From Saprospiraceae bacterium (GTDB taxonomy: Bacteria > Bacteroidota > Bacteroidia > Chitinophagales > Saprospiraceae), in NCBI GenBank assembly GCA_016722285.1, contig JADKGI010000010.1, forward strand, positions 62,001 to 126,000: a DNA stretch of 64,000 nucleotides, read 5' to 3'. Below, piece after piece: positions 39,799 through 49,126 of the stretch (positions are counted from its first letter, which is position 1; each line of letters starts with the position of its first letter). The position numbers and the translations under genes were made by a program. The notes beneath the pieces were generated by a model. The model was not told the DNA's origin, searched no databases, and saw only the letters and a list, made by a program, of their open reading frames with translations.

Positions 39799-40428
39799 AT
39801 GAAGCATTTTATTTTTTCAACACTCGCATTTCTTCTTTGTACATCATTATTTTCACAAATTGAATTTGGTCTGAAAGCAGGGCTAAGCTCCTATGATCTT
39901 GCCAAAGATGGTATTGTCATTAACACAGCTGGAAATAATATTGAATGGAATATTAAAAATTCCGGTTATGGCCATCATTTTGGTATCTATTCAAGATTGA
40001 CTTTGTTGGGAGTTTTTGTAGAACCTGCACTACTATTTAATTCTAATACAGTAAATTACGATATAAAAACATACAGCGAATCAGGTGTATTTAACACGAT
40101 CAGAAAAGAAAAATATAATAATATGGATATACCTGTCATAGCAGGAATCAAACTCGGAGTATTACGTTTTCAGGGTGGTGTGGTAGGTCATTTGTTCATA
40201 AATAGCATCTCAGATGTGGTAGATGTAAAAGGGTATGAACAACGCTTCAAAAAGGCCACATACGGTTGGCAAGCTGGTACCGGACTGGACATCTGGAAAC
40301 TCAGGATGGACCTGATGTTTGAAGGAAATCTAAATAAATTTGGTGATCATATCAATATAGGAGGCAATAATTATGCATTTGCCAAAACACCTTCGAGACT
40401 GATGCTGACTATGGGTTATAAATTTTGA
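39799..40428 (+). CDS. Outer-membrane beta-barrel protein (PorT-like family)
   Basis: 209 residues. Signal peptide MKHFIFSTLAFLLCTSLFSQ is followed by alternating beta-strands starting IEFGLKAGLSSYDL and ending in the aromatic RLMLTMGYKF, typical of the final strand recognised by the BAM complex. About eight strands fit the length. This is the beta-barrel group commonly annotated PorT-like in Bacteroidota; the actual function is unknown. It faces the MFS gene, with 17 bp between the two stops. Confidence 0.78.
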   Translation: MKHFIFSTLAFLLCTSLFSQIEFGLKAGLSSYDLAKDGIVINTAGNNIEWNIKNSGYGHHFGIYSRLTLLGVFVEPALLFNSNTVNYDIKTYSESGVFNTIRKEKYNNMDIPVIAGIKLGVLRFQGGVVGHLFINSISDVVDVKGYEQRFKKATYGWQAGTGLDIWKLRMDLMFEGNLNKFGDHINIGGNNYAFAKTPSRLMLTMGYKF

Positions 40429-40445
40429 AGAAGCTCTTTGATAAG

Positions 40446-41597
40446 TTAGTATTCCAGTTTTTTTAACGCTGGAATTTTCATCCAGGCAATCCCGGTTATA
40501 ATCAAGGTCATACATCCCCCGAAGATAACTGAAGGTACTGTCCCAAATAAAGAAGCTGTGACTCCACTTTCAAATTGCCCCAACTCGTTGCTGCTATTGA
40601 CAAAGATAGAACTGACAGAAGAAACCCGTCCTCGCATATGGTCAGGAACCAGAAGTTGGAATATAGTACCGCGGATGATGACACTTACGCCATCAAACAA
40701 TCCGCTAACAAGTAAGGCGGCAAAACTCAACCAAAAAAAGCGGGAAACAGCAAAAATAAGGATACAGACGCCGAATCCTGCAATAGAATAAATGAGTTTA
40801 TAACCCTGTCTGTTTTGCAGAGGGTACCTGGTTAGATATAATATTGCCATAAAATTACCCAAATAGGTGGCTGACATCAACAATCCAAATTCTTGTGGCC
40901 CAACATTAAGGATGTCTTTAGCAAAAACAGGCAACAACGCAATGGCGCCACCAAACAATACAGCAAACATATCCAATCCCATAGCCCCAAGCAGAGCTTT
41001 CTGGTCTCTTACAAATCTAACGCCTTCCAGCATACTGTGCCAGGTTCGTGTTTTCCCCTTATCATAACTGACTCCCTTCTCAGTTATGTTCATGAAAATA
41101 ATATATGAGGTAATCAAAAATGCTGTTATAACTAAAAAAGATGCTGAAGTTTCTAAAAACCCAATCATGAATCCTGCAATAGTCGGACCAATAATTGCGG
41201 CAATGAGCCAACTCATGCTATTGACAGAAGCAGCTTGAACAAGAGATTTAGGTGGAACTAATTGGGCTATAATTGCCGAAAAAGCAGGCGACATATAAGC
41301 TCTCACTATACCCGTGATACCTACCAGAAAATATATAAGATACTCTTTTGAATATGAATGCGTAGTTGGTATGAATTCAGTAGAAGTCACCAAATATAAA
41401 ACAATCATAATAATAATGTACAAAATGAGACATCTGAGAATCAAAGTTCTCTTGGGGCTGGAATCTACTTTGACACCAGCAGGTAGCGAGAGAATAATGG
41501 CCGGCAATACCTCACTCAATCCCAATATACCAAGGGCAAGTTTACTACCGGTCAATTCATACAGATACCAGCCCAGCAGTACCGGTACCATTTTCAT
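40446..41597 (-). CDS. MFS transporter (start uncertain)
   Basis: 383 residues from the first ATG, at 41597. Strongly hydrophobic with about eleven to twelve membrane segments; LGLSEVLPAIILSLPAGVKVD and the TYLGNFMAILYL region resemble the EntS/MFS_3 group of small-molecule exporters. The frame is open and plausible upstream to about 41683 (EFTLFLISRIVFTSGMKMV completes TM1), but contains no ATG, GTG or TTG. So either a rare start (ATT or ATC) is used or a base is missing. It follows a TIM-barrel isomerase immediately and may carry the pathway substrate. Confidence 0.82.
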   Translation of the reverse strand: MKMVPVLLGWYLYELTGSKLALGILGLSEVLPAIILSLPAGVKVDSSPKRTLILRCLILYIIIMIVLYLVTSTEFIPTTHSYSKEYLIYFLVGITGIVRAYMSPAFSAIIAQLVPPKSLVQAASVNSMSWLIAAIIGPTIAGFMIGFLETSASFLVITAFLITSYIIFMNITEKGVSYDKGKTRTWHSMLEGVRFVRDQKALLGAMGLDMFAVLFGGAIALLPVFAKDILNVGPQEFGLLMSATYLGNFMAILYLTRYPLQNRQGYKLIYSIAGFGVCILIFAVSRFFWLSFAALLVSGLFDGVSVIIRGTIFQLLVPDHMRGRVSSVSSIFVNSSNELGQFESGVTASLFGTVPSVIFGGCMTLIITGIAWMKIPALKKLEY

Positions 41598-41683
41598 GCC
41601 TGATGTAAATACTATTCTTGAAATAAGGAAGAGTGTAAATTCCCTATTTATGACTTCCAGCTTACTGAGTAAAGATCTGATGA

Positions 41684-42571
41684 TTAAAATTTAAGTTTTT
41701 TAACATTTTTATAGCTCAATGCGATACTTTGAAAAGGAGACATTTTTTTACATGTATCCTGCTCAATATAAAAATATTTATTACCTGAAATCTCCCTTTG
41801 ATTAAAGATCTTTTGATAATCGATCACCCCGGTACCCACCTCTGTAAAAGCCCCGCCTTTTGTTTTGTCCATCTCTTTTATATGCCACAATGGAAACCTT
41901 CCTGGATTTTTCTTCATTAAATTTACCGAATCGACTTTTGCCTTAGTTGTCCAGTAATGATCAAGCTCTAATTTTACAAGGTTCTGGTCTGTGTTATTCA
42001 GAATGATATCATAAGGAACAATACCATTTATTGGAATAAATTCAAAATCGTGATTATGGTGAAAAAAAATCAGATTGTGCTTCTTTGCAGTTTCAGAACT
42101 TATGTTTAACAATTCAACAAATTTCTTATAATCATCAATACTCCTCCTTTCTTCAGGTTCAATATAGCCCACTCCAATATATTTTTGTCCCATAAAGACT
42201 GCATCTTCACAAACCGCATCAAACTTTAGATTGAGCCCCATTTTCATACCATCTTTATGAAAACCAGTACCAATATGGCCTGAATACATTTTAAGTCCCA
42301 AATCATCCAGAATCATTTTAAATTCTTCTTTAGGCTTTTCATAAAATTTGCCATTGCTATATCCTGCACATTCCACATGGTTAAAACCAACTTCTGCCAC
42401 TCTTTTTAATGTTTTAAATAGGTCAATCTTCATATCATCTCTGACGGTGTATAATTGAAGACCTATTTCGGCTAGGGGTTTATCGTTCCCTAAAGAATGT
42501 AGGTAATCCGACTTAAACATACCCCCTACAACAGCCACACTTCCTGTTTCTAAAAATAATCTTCTGGTCAT
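41684..42571 (-). CDS. Sugar phosphate isomerase/epimerase (TIM barrel), Tat-signal-like
   Basis: 295 residues of the AP-endonuclease-2 / xylose-isomerase-like TIM-barrel family. The N-terminus MTRRLFLETGSVAVVGGMF has a twin-arginine motif and short hydrophobic stretch, so the protein is probably exported folded. Metal-ligand candidates are in FFHHNHDFEF, VKLELDHYW, LWHIKEMDK and YFYIEQD. The family handles sugars, inosose or keto-glycosides. It lies in a cluster with a second isomerase and a Gfo/Idh/MocA oxidoreductase, a set typical of cyclitol or 3-keto-sugar breakdown. Confidence 0.85.
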   Translation of the reverse strand: MTRRLFLETGSVAVVGGMFKSDYLHSLGNDKPLAEIGLQLYTVRDDMKIDLFKTLKRVAEVGFNHVECAGYSNGKFYEKPKEEFKMILDDLGLKMYSGHIGTGFHKDGMKMGLNLKFDAVCEDAVFMGQKYIGVGYIEPEERRSIDDYKKFVELLNISSETAKKHNLIFFHHNHDFEFIPINGIVPYDIILNNTDQNLVKLELDHYWTTKAKVDSVNLMKKNPGRFPLWHIKEMDKTKGGAFTEVGTGVIDYQKIFNQREISGNKYFYIEQDTCKKMSPFQSIALSYKNVKKLKF

Positions 42572-42840
42572 TCTTAATTTATTTTATTCATTGAAATTAA
42601 ACATAAGCCTGATTAAATCTTTATCTGCAACTACTTTGGAACCTTTTGGCTTTGACAAAGTTTTTTATTTTTTGGTAAAAATTCCTCTAAAACTAAAGAA
42701 TTCATTCTCTATTGCCACGGGTTATAACCTATAGCTTCTTATAATCAGTCCTTATTGGCGAAATATCTGAAAATTTATCTTAACTTTAATAATTTTCAAT
42801 TTTAATCATATTTCTTTTATTAGCACTAAGAGCACTGTCG

Positions 42841-43896
42841 CTAATTTAGCCCCAGGATACTTTTCAATAACTCATCATCGGTACCTGAGCCTGCGAAATC
42901 ATCAAATGCTTTTTGGGTCACTTCAATTATATGGTTTTTAATAAACGGAGACCCTTCTCGTGCACCTTGCTCAGGCGATTTGATACAACACTCCCATTCC
43001 ATCACTGCCCAGCCTTCAAAACCAAATCTTGACAATTTGGTAAAAATACTTTTGAAATCCACCGTTCCATCACCCAATGATCTGAAACGACCTGCCCTGT
43101 CTTTCCAATCGGCAAATCCTCCATATACACCACATTTGCCGGTAGGGTTAAACTCAGCATCTTTCACATGAAATGCTTTGATTCGTTCGTGGTAAATATC
43201 TATATACTGAAGATAATCAAGTTGTTGCAAAACAAAATGGCTGGGGTCATAAAGCAGGCAAGCCCTGGGATGCTGATCGACCTTATCCAAAAACATTTCA
43301 TAACTAAGACCGTCATGAAGGTCCTCGCCGGGGTGAACTTCATAGCAAACATCAACGCCGCATTCGTCAAAATGATTGAGAATTGGCAACCATCTTGATG
43401 CAAGTTCTCTGAAGCCCGTTTCCACTAAACCGGTAGGACGTTGAGGCCACGGATACATAGTGTGCCAAAGCAATGCACCTGAAAAAGTAGCATGGGCTGT
43501 CAGCCCGAGATGCTTGCTTGCAAGTCCGGCATTTTTTACCTGTTGGATGGCCCATTCAGTTCTTGCCTTTGGTTTTCCTTTAAGTTCTGCAGGTGCAAAA
43601 CTATCAAACATCAGATCATATGCTGGATTTACCGCTACCAGCTGCCCCTGAAGATGGGTACTCAATTCAGTGATTTCGAGGCCATAACTATTGATTTTCC
43701 CTTTGAGCTCATCACAATAAGTTTTACTCTCCACAGCAAGGCCCAGATCTATTAATCGGCTTTCCCAGGTGGGTATCTGAACCCCTTTATATCCTAACGA
43801 TGCAACCCATTGGCAGATGGCATCCAAAGAATTATAAGGGGCTTCATCTCCCATAAACTGTGCTAAAAATATAGCCGGACCTTTTATTGTTTTCAT
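42841..43896 (-). CDS. Sugar phosphate isomerase/epimerase (TIM barrel), cytoplasmic
   Basis: 351 residues, no signal peptide. TIM-barrel features: VQIPTWESRLIDLG near the N-terminus, VCYEVHPGEDLHDG (Glu), LLYDPSHFVLQ (Asp and His), IKAFHVKDAEF and WAVMEWECC (Glu), fitting the four-ligand metal site of the family. About 270 bp of non-coding AT-rich sequence separate it from the exported isomerase; 40 bp separate it from the oxidoreductase upstream, so these two are probably an operon. Specific substrate unknown. Confidence 0.86.
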   Translation of the reverse strand: MKTIKGPAIFLAQFMGDEAPYNSLDAICQWVASLGYKGVQIPTWESRLIDLGLAVESKTYCDELKGKINSYGLEITELSTHLQGQLVAVNPAYDLMFDSFAPAELKGKPKARTEWAIQQVKNAGLASKHLGLTAHATFSGALLWHTMYPWPQRPTGLVETGFRELASRWLPILNHFDECGVDVCYEVHPGEDLHDGLSYEMFLDKVDQHPRACLLYDPSHFVLQQLDYLQYIDIYHERIKAFHVKDAEFNPTGKCGVYGGFADWKDRAGRFRSLGDGTVDFKSIFTKLSRFGFEGWAVMEWECCIKSPEQGAREGSPFIKNHIIEVTQKAFDDFAGSGTDDELLKSILGLN

Positions 43897-43936
43897 ACAA
43901 ATATCATTAATTAGTAAAATTCCAAACTCTCTGCAC

Positions 43937-45088
43937 CTAAATGCTTATCCATTTCTGATCGCTGTTCCCTGACTCTATGACTTTATAAATAAACTCCATT
44001 CCTCTGACTCCATCATCAATATCAGGAAAATCTTTATACACAGGGTCCACTTCATTCCCATATAACTTTGCCTGAATACTCATGGCCACGTTTCTGTAAA
44101 TATTGGCAAATGCTTCGAGATAACCCTCAGGGTGACCTGCAGGTATTCTGGTATGGGCTACAGATTCTTCATAAAGCCCCGGGCCACTTGTTCGAAATAT
44201 TTCTATAGGTTTATTAGCCCATCTTACAATTAATGAATTAGGTTCCATTTGAGCCCATTCAAGTCCGCCCTTTTCCCCATAAATCCTGATTCTAAGGTTA
44301 TTTTCTTCACCTGCGGAAATTTGTGAAGCATATAAAATACCTCTTGCACCGTTCTCAAACCTCAACAATACATTACCATCATCATCCAACTTTCTACCTT
44401 CAACTAAAATACTAATGTCAGCGCAAAGTTCGGATATTCTAAGACCTGAAATATATTCAGCCAGATTTTCAGCATGCGTGCCTATGTCTCCCATGGCACC
44501 GGCAATTCCTGATTTTAATGGATCGGTTCGCCATGATGCTTGTTTTTGGTCAGATGCTTCTAATAATGTGGTCAACCAGCCTTGGGGATATTCGACTACA
44601 ATTTTCCGGATATTACCCAATTCATCATTTTTTATCATCTGACGGGCTTGTTTTACCATCGGGTAGCCGGTGTAGTTATGTGTCAGGGCAAATATAAGGT
44701 CGCTATGCATGACAATATCACGAAGTTCGTAAGCTTCTTCAAGGTTATATGTTAGTGGCTTATCACACACTACATGAAACCCATTCTGTATAGCCATTTT
44801 TGCCGGTCCAAAGTGAACATGATTTGGAGTTACGATGGATACAAAATCCATTCTAACATCTGGAGATAATTTCTTTTCTTCAAGGATCATCTCCATATAT
44901 GATGCATAGACTCTTTCGGGAGAAATATTCAACTCTTTGCCTGATAATATAGATTTTTCCGGATCACTACTGAAAGCGCCGCAAACTAATTCAATTTTGC
45001 CATCCAGTCTTGCAGCCATTCTGTGCACTGCACCAATGAAAGCACCCTGACCACCACCTATCATACCCATTCTAATCTTTCTGCTCAT
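43937..45088 (-). CDS. Gfo/Idh/MocA-family oxidoreductase
   Basis: 383 residues. Rossmann nucleotide-binding start GMIGGGQGAFIGAVH (residues ~8-22), the VSIVTPNHVHFGPAKMAI strand-helix, and the hallmark CDKPLTYNLEEA, whose Lys is catalytic in the family. The C-terminal sheet domain includes GAMGDIGTHAEN (catalytic His region). It oxidises or reduces a sugar or cyclitol with NAD(P). First gene of the catabolic run with the isomerases; a weak TAATTTTG box lies near 45157-45164. Confidence 0.9.
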   Translation of the reverse strand: MSRKIRMGMIGGGQGAFIGAVHRMAARLDGKIELVCGAFSSDPEKSILSGKELNISPERVYASYMEMILEEKKLSPDVRMDFVSIVTPNHVHFGPAKMAIQNGFHVVCDKPLTYNLEEAYELRDIVMHSDLIFALTHNYTGYPMVKQARQMIKNDELGNIRKIVVEYPQGWLTTLLEASDQKQASWRTDPLKSGIAGAMGDIGTHAENLAEYISGLRISELCADISILVEGRKLDDDGNVLLRFENGARGILYASQISAGEENNLRIRIYGEKGGLEWAQMEPNSLIVRWANKPIEIFRTSGPGLYEESVAHTRIPAGHPEGYLEAFANIYRNVAMSIQAKLYGNEVDPVYKDFPDIDDGVRGMEFIYKVIESGNSDQKWISI

Positions 45089-45172
45089 AAGTTCATTTTA
45101 TTAAAATTGAGCGGAAAATTAGGGATAAAATCACAATTATAGCATTCCTTATAAAACAAAATTATACAAAAA

Positions 45173-45922
45173 TCATCTGAAAGATATTTGCATATTGTCA
45201 GCCAGTTGGTTGATCAGTGTCAATTGGGAAACTGAATGAATTTGCTGTGTCTTGCTTAATTCATATAATGACTTTCCATTAAAAAACTTTTGCATATCCA
45301 GTATAATATCCACGTTGGTAACCTGATCTTTTGATACTGTAAATGGCTTGGCCAATGTAATTTTGCGCAAAGCATCATCTCCCCCCAAGTGTAATGCAAA
45401 TGGTGTTTCGGGCGTTGGATTACCATTTAGTCCAATAATACCTTCCGGCTTGAAAAAAACATAGCTTTTCCATGAAGTCCAGTATTCTGCAGAACTGCTT
45501 AATATGTGATTTGAATCGAAATCCTTAGGGGCCTGAGCATTCATTTCTTTAGGCACGCCTATTCCAAAGTCAACTGTCTGGTAATTTCCAACCTTTATAC
45601 CTAAGAATTTATATTCAAAACCATTTGCGGCGACAGGAGCTGTATGGCTGTTTGTGACATTGAGGTAATCAATATCTTTAATCATAGTGGCATCATTTTG
45701 AGTCTTAATAGTCAGATCAGAAATATAAAATGACAGTCTGGTCATTTGAAATTTATCATTTGTCACAGGATAGTCATATGTCTTAAACATCTCCATTGGT
45801 TTGTCTCCATACATCAGTTTAAACCTGAAATTGAGGTCACCTGTATCATCATCTGTTTTCTTATCGCATGACAATAAAAATAACCCCATGACAGATATCA
45901 ATATATAAATTGTATATTTCAT
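45173..45922 (-). CDS. mbnP: MbnP-family copper-binding lipoprotein
   Basis: 249 residues. Signal peptide with lipobox FLLSC (Cys19), then LNFRFKLMYGDKPMEM and RLSFYISDLTIKT, followed by YLNVTNSH, FGIGVPKEMNAQ and the tryptophan-bearing YWTSWKSYVFFKPEG, then FALHLGG. This matches what I know of MbnP, whose tryptophan is oxidised to kynurenine by its di-haem partner MbnH to create a high-affinity copper site. The divergently placed next gene is exactly such a di-haem enzyme. The assignment is family knowledge plus context; copper binding is not shown here. Confidence 0.78.
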   Translation of the reverse strand: MKYTIYILISVMGLFLLSCDKKTDDDTGDLNFRFKLMYGDKPMEMFKTYDYPVTNDKFQMTRLSFYISDLTIKTQNDATMIKDIDYLNVTNSHTAPVAANGFEYKFLGIKVGNYQTVDFGIGVPKEMNAQAPKDFDSNHILSSSAEYWTSWKSYVFFKPEGIIGLNGNPTPETPFALHLGGDDALRKITLAKPFTVSKDQVTNVDIILDMQKFFNGKSLYELSKTQQIHSVSQLTLINQLADNMQISFR

Positions 45923-46092
45923 AATTAAATAATTACATGAACATATATAACAAATCAGAAATGAAAAGTATTTTACAAAAGGCTTTTATTTTTAATTATT
46001 TGTAAGGATTGAAATAATTTTATGTGTCATGGTTTTGTAGTCCAACCTTGCACCAGGTGGGATTACTTTTTTTGAGAGTAAATTTATGTACC

Positions 46093-47436
46093 ATGACTTA
46101 TACCAAGACTGGGTTATGCCTATTACTGGGCGTAATTCTGCAATCGTCCTGTACGAATAAGGATAATAGTTATCAATTAATTGATATTGAGCTTGTATCA
46201 TTACTTAAAGCACAATCTCCTTCCGGAAACCTTTCTTATTTCGAACTACCTTCTTCTACAGACCTGAATAAAATTCCTCAGGACCCAAAAAATACATTGA
46301 CCACATCAAAAATTGCACTAGGTGGGTTTCTTTTTCATGAAACGACATTAGGAACTGAAGGTAAAGAGCCAGCACTAAAACAAACCTATTCATGCGCAAC
46401 ATGTCATCATTATGACGCAGGATTTCAATCCGGAACATTACAGGGATATGGAGACGGTGGCACAGGATTCGGTGTTAATGGGGAACTCAGGGTAATAAAA
46501 AGTAATATTTCCAATCCGGACGTTCAATCTTTAAGAACACTTTCAGTTTTGAACGGTGCATTTCAGACAAATCAAATGTGGAATGGCCAATTTGGCTCAA
46601 CGCATGTCAATGCAAATACAAAATCACTTTGGACAGAAACATCTATACTTAAATATAATAATTTGGGATTTGAGGGTCTGGAGACAAGGTCTATCGCCGG
46701 CCTTGAAATGCACAGAATGAAAATGACAGATGATATCATTAAGATGGGAGCGTATAAAAATCTGTTTGATGATGCCTTTCAAAATATCCCAGAAAATATC
46801 AGATATACAAATGAGACAGCGGGATTGGCCATTGCGGCATATCTGAGGACAATTACAGCCAGTGAAGCCCCATTCCAAAAATATGTGCAAGGAAATATTG
46901 ATGCCATGAATGAATCAGAAAAACAAGGAGCCATAGTCTTTTTTGGAAAAGGACAATGCAGCAGTTGAAATACCGGACCAGCCCTAAACAGCATGCAATT
47001 TAATGCTTTGGGCATGAATGATATGATTGACTGTCCTGAACCTACCTTTAATACTATACAAAATGATCCTTCTAATCTGGGACGGGGTGGCTTTACAAAA
47101 AATCCATCTGACAATTATAAATTTAAAGTACCCCAACCGTACAACCTTGCAGACAGTCCATTTTATGGCCACGGATCGAGCTTCCGTACTATTAAAGAAG
47201 TCATTAAATATAAAAATATGGCCGTACCGCAAAATAAAAATATTTTAAAAAACCAAATTGATCCTATATTCAAACCTATAGGCTTGACACCCGAAGAAAT
47301 AAATACACTAACTGCGTTTATAACGCAGGCACTTTATGACCCAAAGCTGAGAAGATTCGTACCCCAGAAATTACCTTCCGGATTATGCTTTCCGAATGCA
47401 GATTTACAATCCAGAAGGGACATGAATTGCTTTTAG
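46093..47436 (+). CDS. mbnH: Di-haem MbnH/MauG/cytochrome-c-peroxidase-like lipoprotein, interrupted by in-frame TGA
   Basis: 447 codons from the ATG at 46093; the signal peptide ends in the lipobox LQSSC. The first haem motif CATCH (Cys101-His105) is intact. The second should read CSSCH in the context GKGQCSSCHTGPALNSM but is CSS, stop, Asn: TGA at 46966-46968 and AAT replace TGC CAT. The same frame then continues cleanly to 47436 (FNALGMNDM, PYNLADSPFYGHGSSFRTIKEV). The enzyme would oxidise the tryptophan of MbnP. As written it is truncated before the low-spin haem. A sequence error or real inactivation are both possible; selenocysteine is unlikely. Confidence 0.85.
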
Positions 47437-47454
47437 CATCAACTGATGTTAAGA

Positions 47455-47487
47455 AAAGCCTGAATAATTTCTATTCGGGCTTTTTTT
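47455..47487. terminator. Terminator between mbnH-like gene and pruA
   Basis: Stem of about 12 bp with one G-T pair (47455-47466 with 47472-47483) and a T7 run on the plus strand. It lies between two convergent genes and has A-rich flanks that could serve the minus strand too. Confidence 0.8.
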
Positions 47488-47488
47488 A

Positions 47489-49120
47489 TTATTCTTCCGC
47501 CAGGAATGGATAGGTATAATTTGTTGCCGGACAAAAAGTCTCCTTTATAGTACGTGCTGAAACCCATCTGAACAGATTTAATATTGAACCGGCCTTATCA
47601 TTTGTACCGGATGCTCTGGCACCGCCAAAAGGTTGCTGGCCTACAACAGCTCCAGTTGGCTTGTCATTTATATAAAAATTGCCAGCGGCATTCCTGAGTT
47701 TATGCACACCCACTTTTAAAGCATACCGATCTTTGGAAAAAATAGCTCCTGTTAATGCATAAGGGCCTGTTTGATCTACCAAATCGAGGGTTTCCTCATA
47801 TTTGTCATCATTATATACAAAAATCGTAAGAACCGGACCGAAAAGCTCTTCGCACATCGTAACATAGTTAGGATGACTTACTTTCAGTATGGTGGGTTCA
47901 ATAAAGTATCCTGTGGTTTTATTGAAATTACCCCCGGCAATAACTTCAACAGAAGGATCCTTTTTGGCATCTGATATAAAGGTTGTGATTTTGTCAAATG
48001 CTTTCTCATCAATGACAGCATTAATAAAATTCCGGAAGTCTTCAGGATTTCCCATTTTAAAATCTTCAAGATTTGTTTTAAGAAATTTTTCTACTTCATT
48101 CCACAGAGATTCAGGTATATACGCCCTTGATGCAGCTGAACATTTCTGTCCCTGAAACTCAAATGCACCTCGTGTCAAAGCAACAGCTACTTCTGTTGCA
48201 TTGGCTGAATGATGAGCGATAACAAAATCTTTACCACCGGTTTCGCCGACAAGTCTCGGATAACTTTTATATGTAGTCATATTTTCGCCGATTGTCTTCC
48301 ATATTTTGTTAAAGACACCTGTACTCCCGGTAAAATGAATCCCACCAAAGTCAGGATGGTTGAATATAATTTCTCCTGCGGTTGGGCCGTCCACAAAAAT
48401 CAAATTGATCACACCCGGTGGCAACCCTGCTTCTTCTAATATTTCCATGATCACAGCTGCTGAATAAATTTGTGTTTCAGCGGGCTTCCATACTATTGTA
48501 TTTCCCATCAATGCCGGAGCCCCACATAAATTTCCAGCGATAGAAGTAAAGTTAAATGGGGTCAGGGCAAAAATAAATCCTTCGAGCGGTCTGTATTCTA
48601 ATCGATTCCAGATACCGCGTGTACTTTCAGGCTGGTGCGAATATATTTCGGTCATGTACTGGACATTAAACCTGTAAAAGTCAGCAAGCTCGCAAACGGC
48701 ATCTATTTCAGCCTGGAATATATTTTTTGATTGACCCAGCATAGTTGCTGCATTCATTTTTGCCCTGTAGGGTCCGGTCAACAGGTCAGCAGCCTTTAAA
48801 AAAATCGCCGCCCTCTCCTGCCATTCCATATTTTCCCAATCTTTTTTGGCTGCAACTGCAGCCTTTATTGCCAATTCTACATGACTTTTATCTCCTACCG
48901 AATGTGTACCCAGAGTGTGATTCAGTTCATGTGGTGGATGGATTGTTTTCTTATTATCAGTGTATATCTTATTACCGCCTATAAACATAGGTATATCTAC
49001 GGTAATATTTTTGAGTTGTTGCAGAGCTGATTTGACACTTGCCTTTTCCGGAGATCCCGGGGCATATGAAAGTATAGGCTCATTTACGGCTATCGGTACA
49101 TTGAAAAATGCATTTGGCAT
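47489..49120 (-). CDS. pruA: L-glutamate gamma-semialdehyde dehydrogenase (P5C dehydrogenase)
   Basis: 543 residues. Oxidises glutamate semialdehyde to glutamate, the last step of proline breakdown. Aldehyde-dehydrogenase fold: FIFALTPFNFTSIAGNL, GNTIVWKPAE (NAD site), HFTGSTGVFNKIW, the general-base Glu in LVGETGGKDF, and the catalytic Cys in EFQGQKCSAASRAYIP. The C-terminal KPTGAVVGQQPFGGARASG is also typical. Length and sequence match the mono-functional PruA. No proline dehydrogenase is in the window. It ends 2 bp beyond the terminator region shared with the di-haem gene, and starts 6 bp after coaD. Confidence 0.95.
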   Translation of the reverse strand: MPNAFFNVPIAVNEPILSYAPGSPEKASVKSALQQLKNITVDIPMFIGGNKIYTDNKKTIHPPHELNHTLGTHSVGDKSHVELAIKAAVAAKKDWENMEWQERAAIFLKAADLLTGPYRAKMNAATMLGQSKNIFQAEIDAVCELADFYRFNVQYMTEIYSHQPESTRGIWNRLEYRPLEGFIFALTPFNFTSIAGNLCGAPALMGNTIVWKPAETQIYSAAVIMEILEEAGLPPGVINLIFVDGPTAGEIIFNHPDFGGIHFTGSTGVFNKIWKTIGENMTTYKSYPRLVGETGGKDFVIAHHSANATEVAVALTRGAFEFQGQKCSAASRAYIPESLWNEVEKFLKTNLEDFKMGNPEDFRNFINAVIDEKAFDKITTFISDAKKDPSVEVIAGGNFNKTTGYFIEPTILKVSHPNYVTMCEELFGPVLTIFVYNDDKYEETLDLVDQTGPYALTGAIFSKDRYALKVGVHKLRNAAGNFYINDKPTGAVVGQQPFGGARASGTNDKAGSILNLFRWVSARTIKETFCPATNYTYPFLAEE

Positions 49121-49126
49121 AATATA

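Noticed and set aside
42572..42840. Possible small RNA or tRNA in the gap between the two isomerase genes
   Set aside because: No cloverleaf, T-loop sequence or terminator-like stem can be seen; only AT-rich sequence.
46966..47030. TGA in the di-haem enzyme as a selenocysteine codon
   Set aside because: The His of the same motif is also changed, no convincing SECIS stem follows, and haem needs Cys-His; selenoprotein genes are also uncommon in this phylum.
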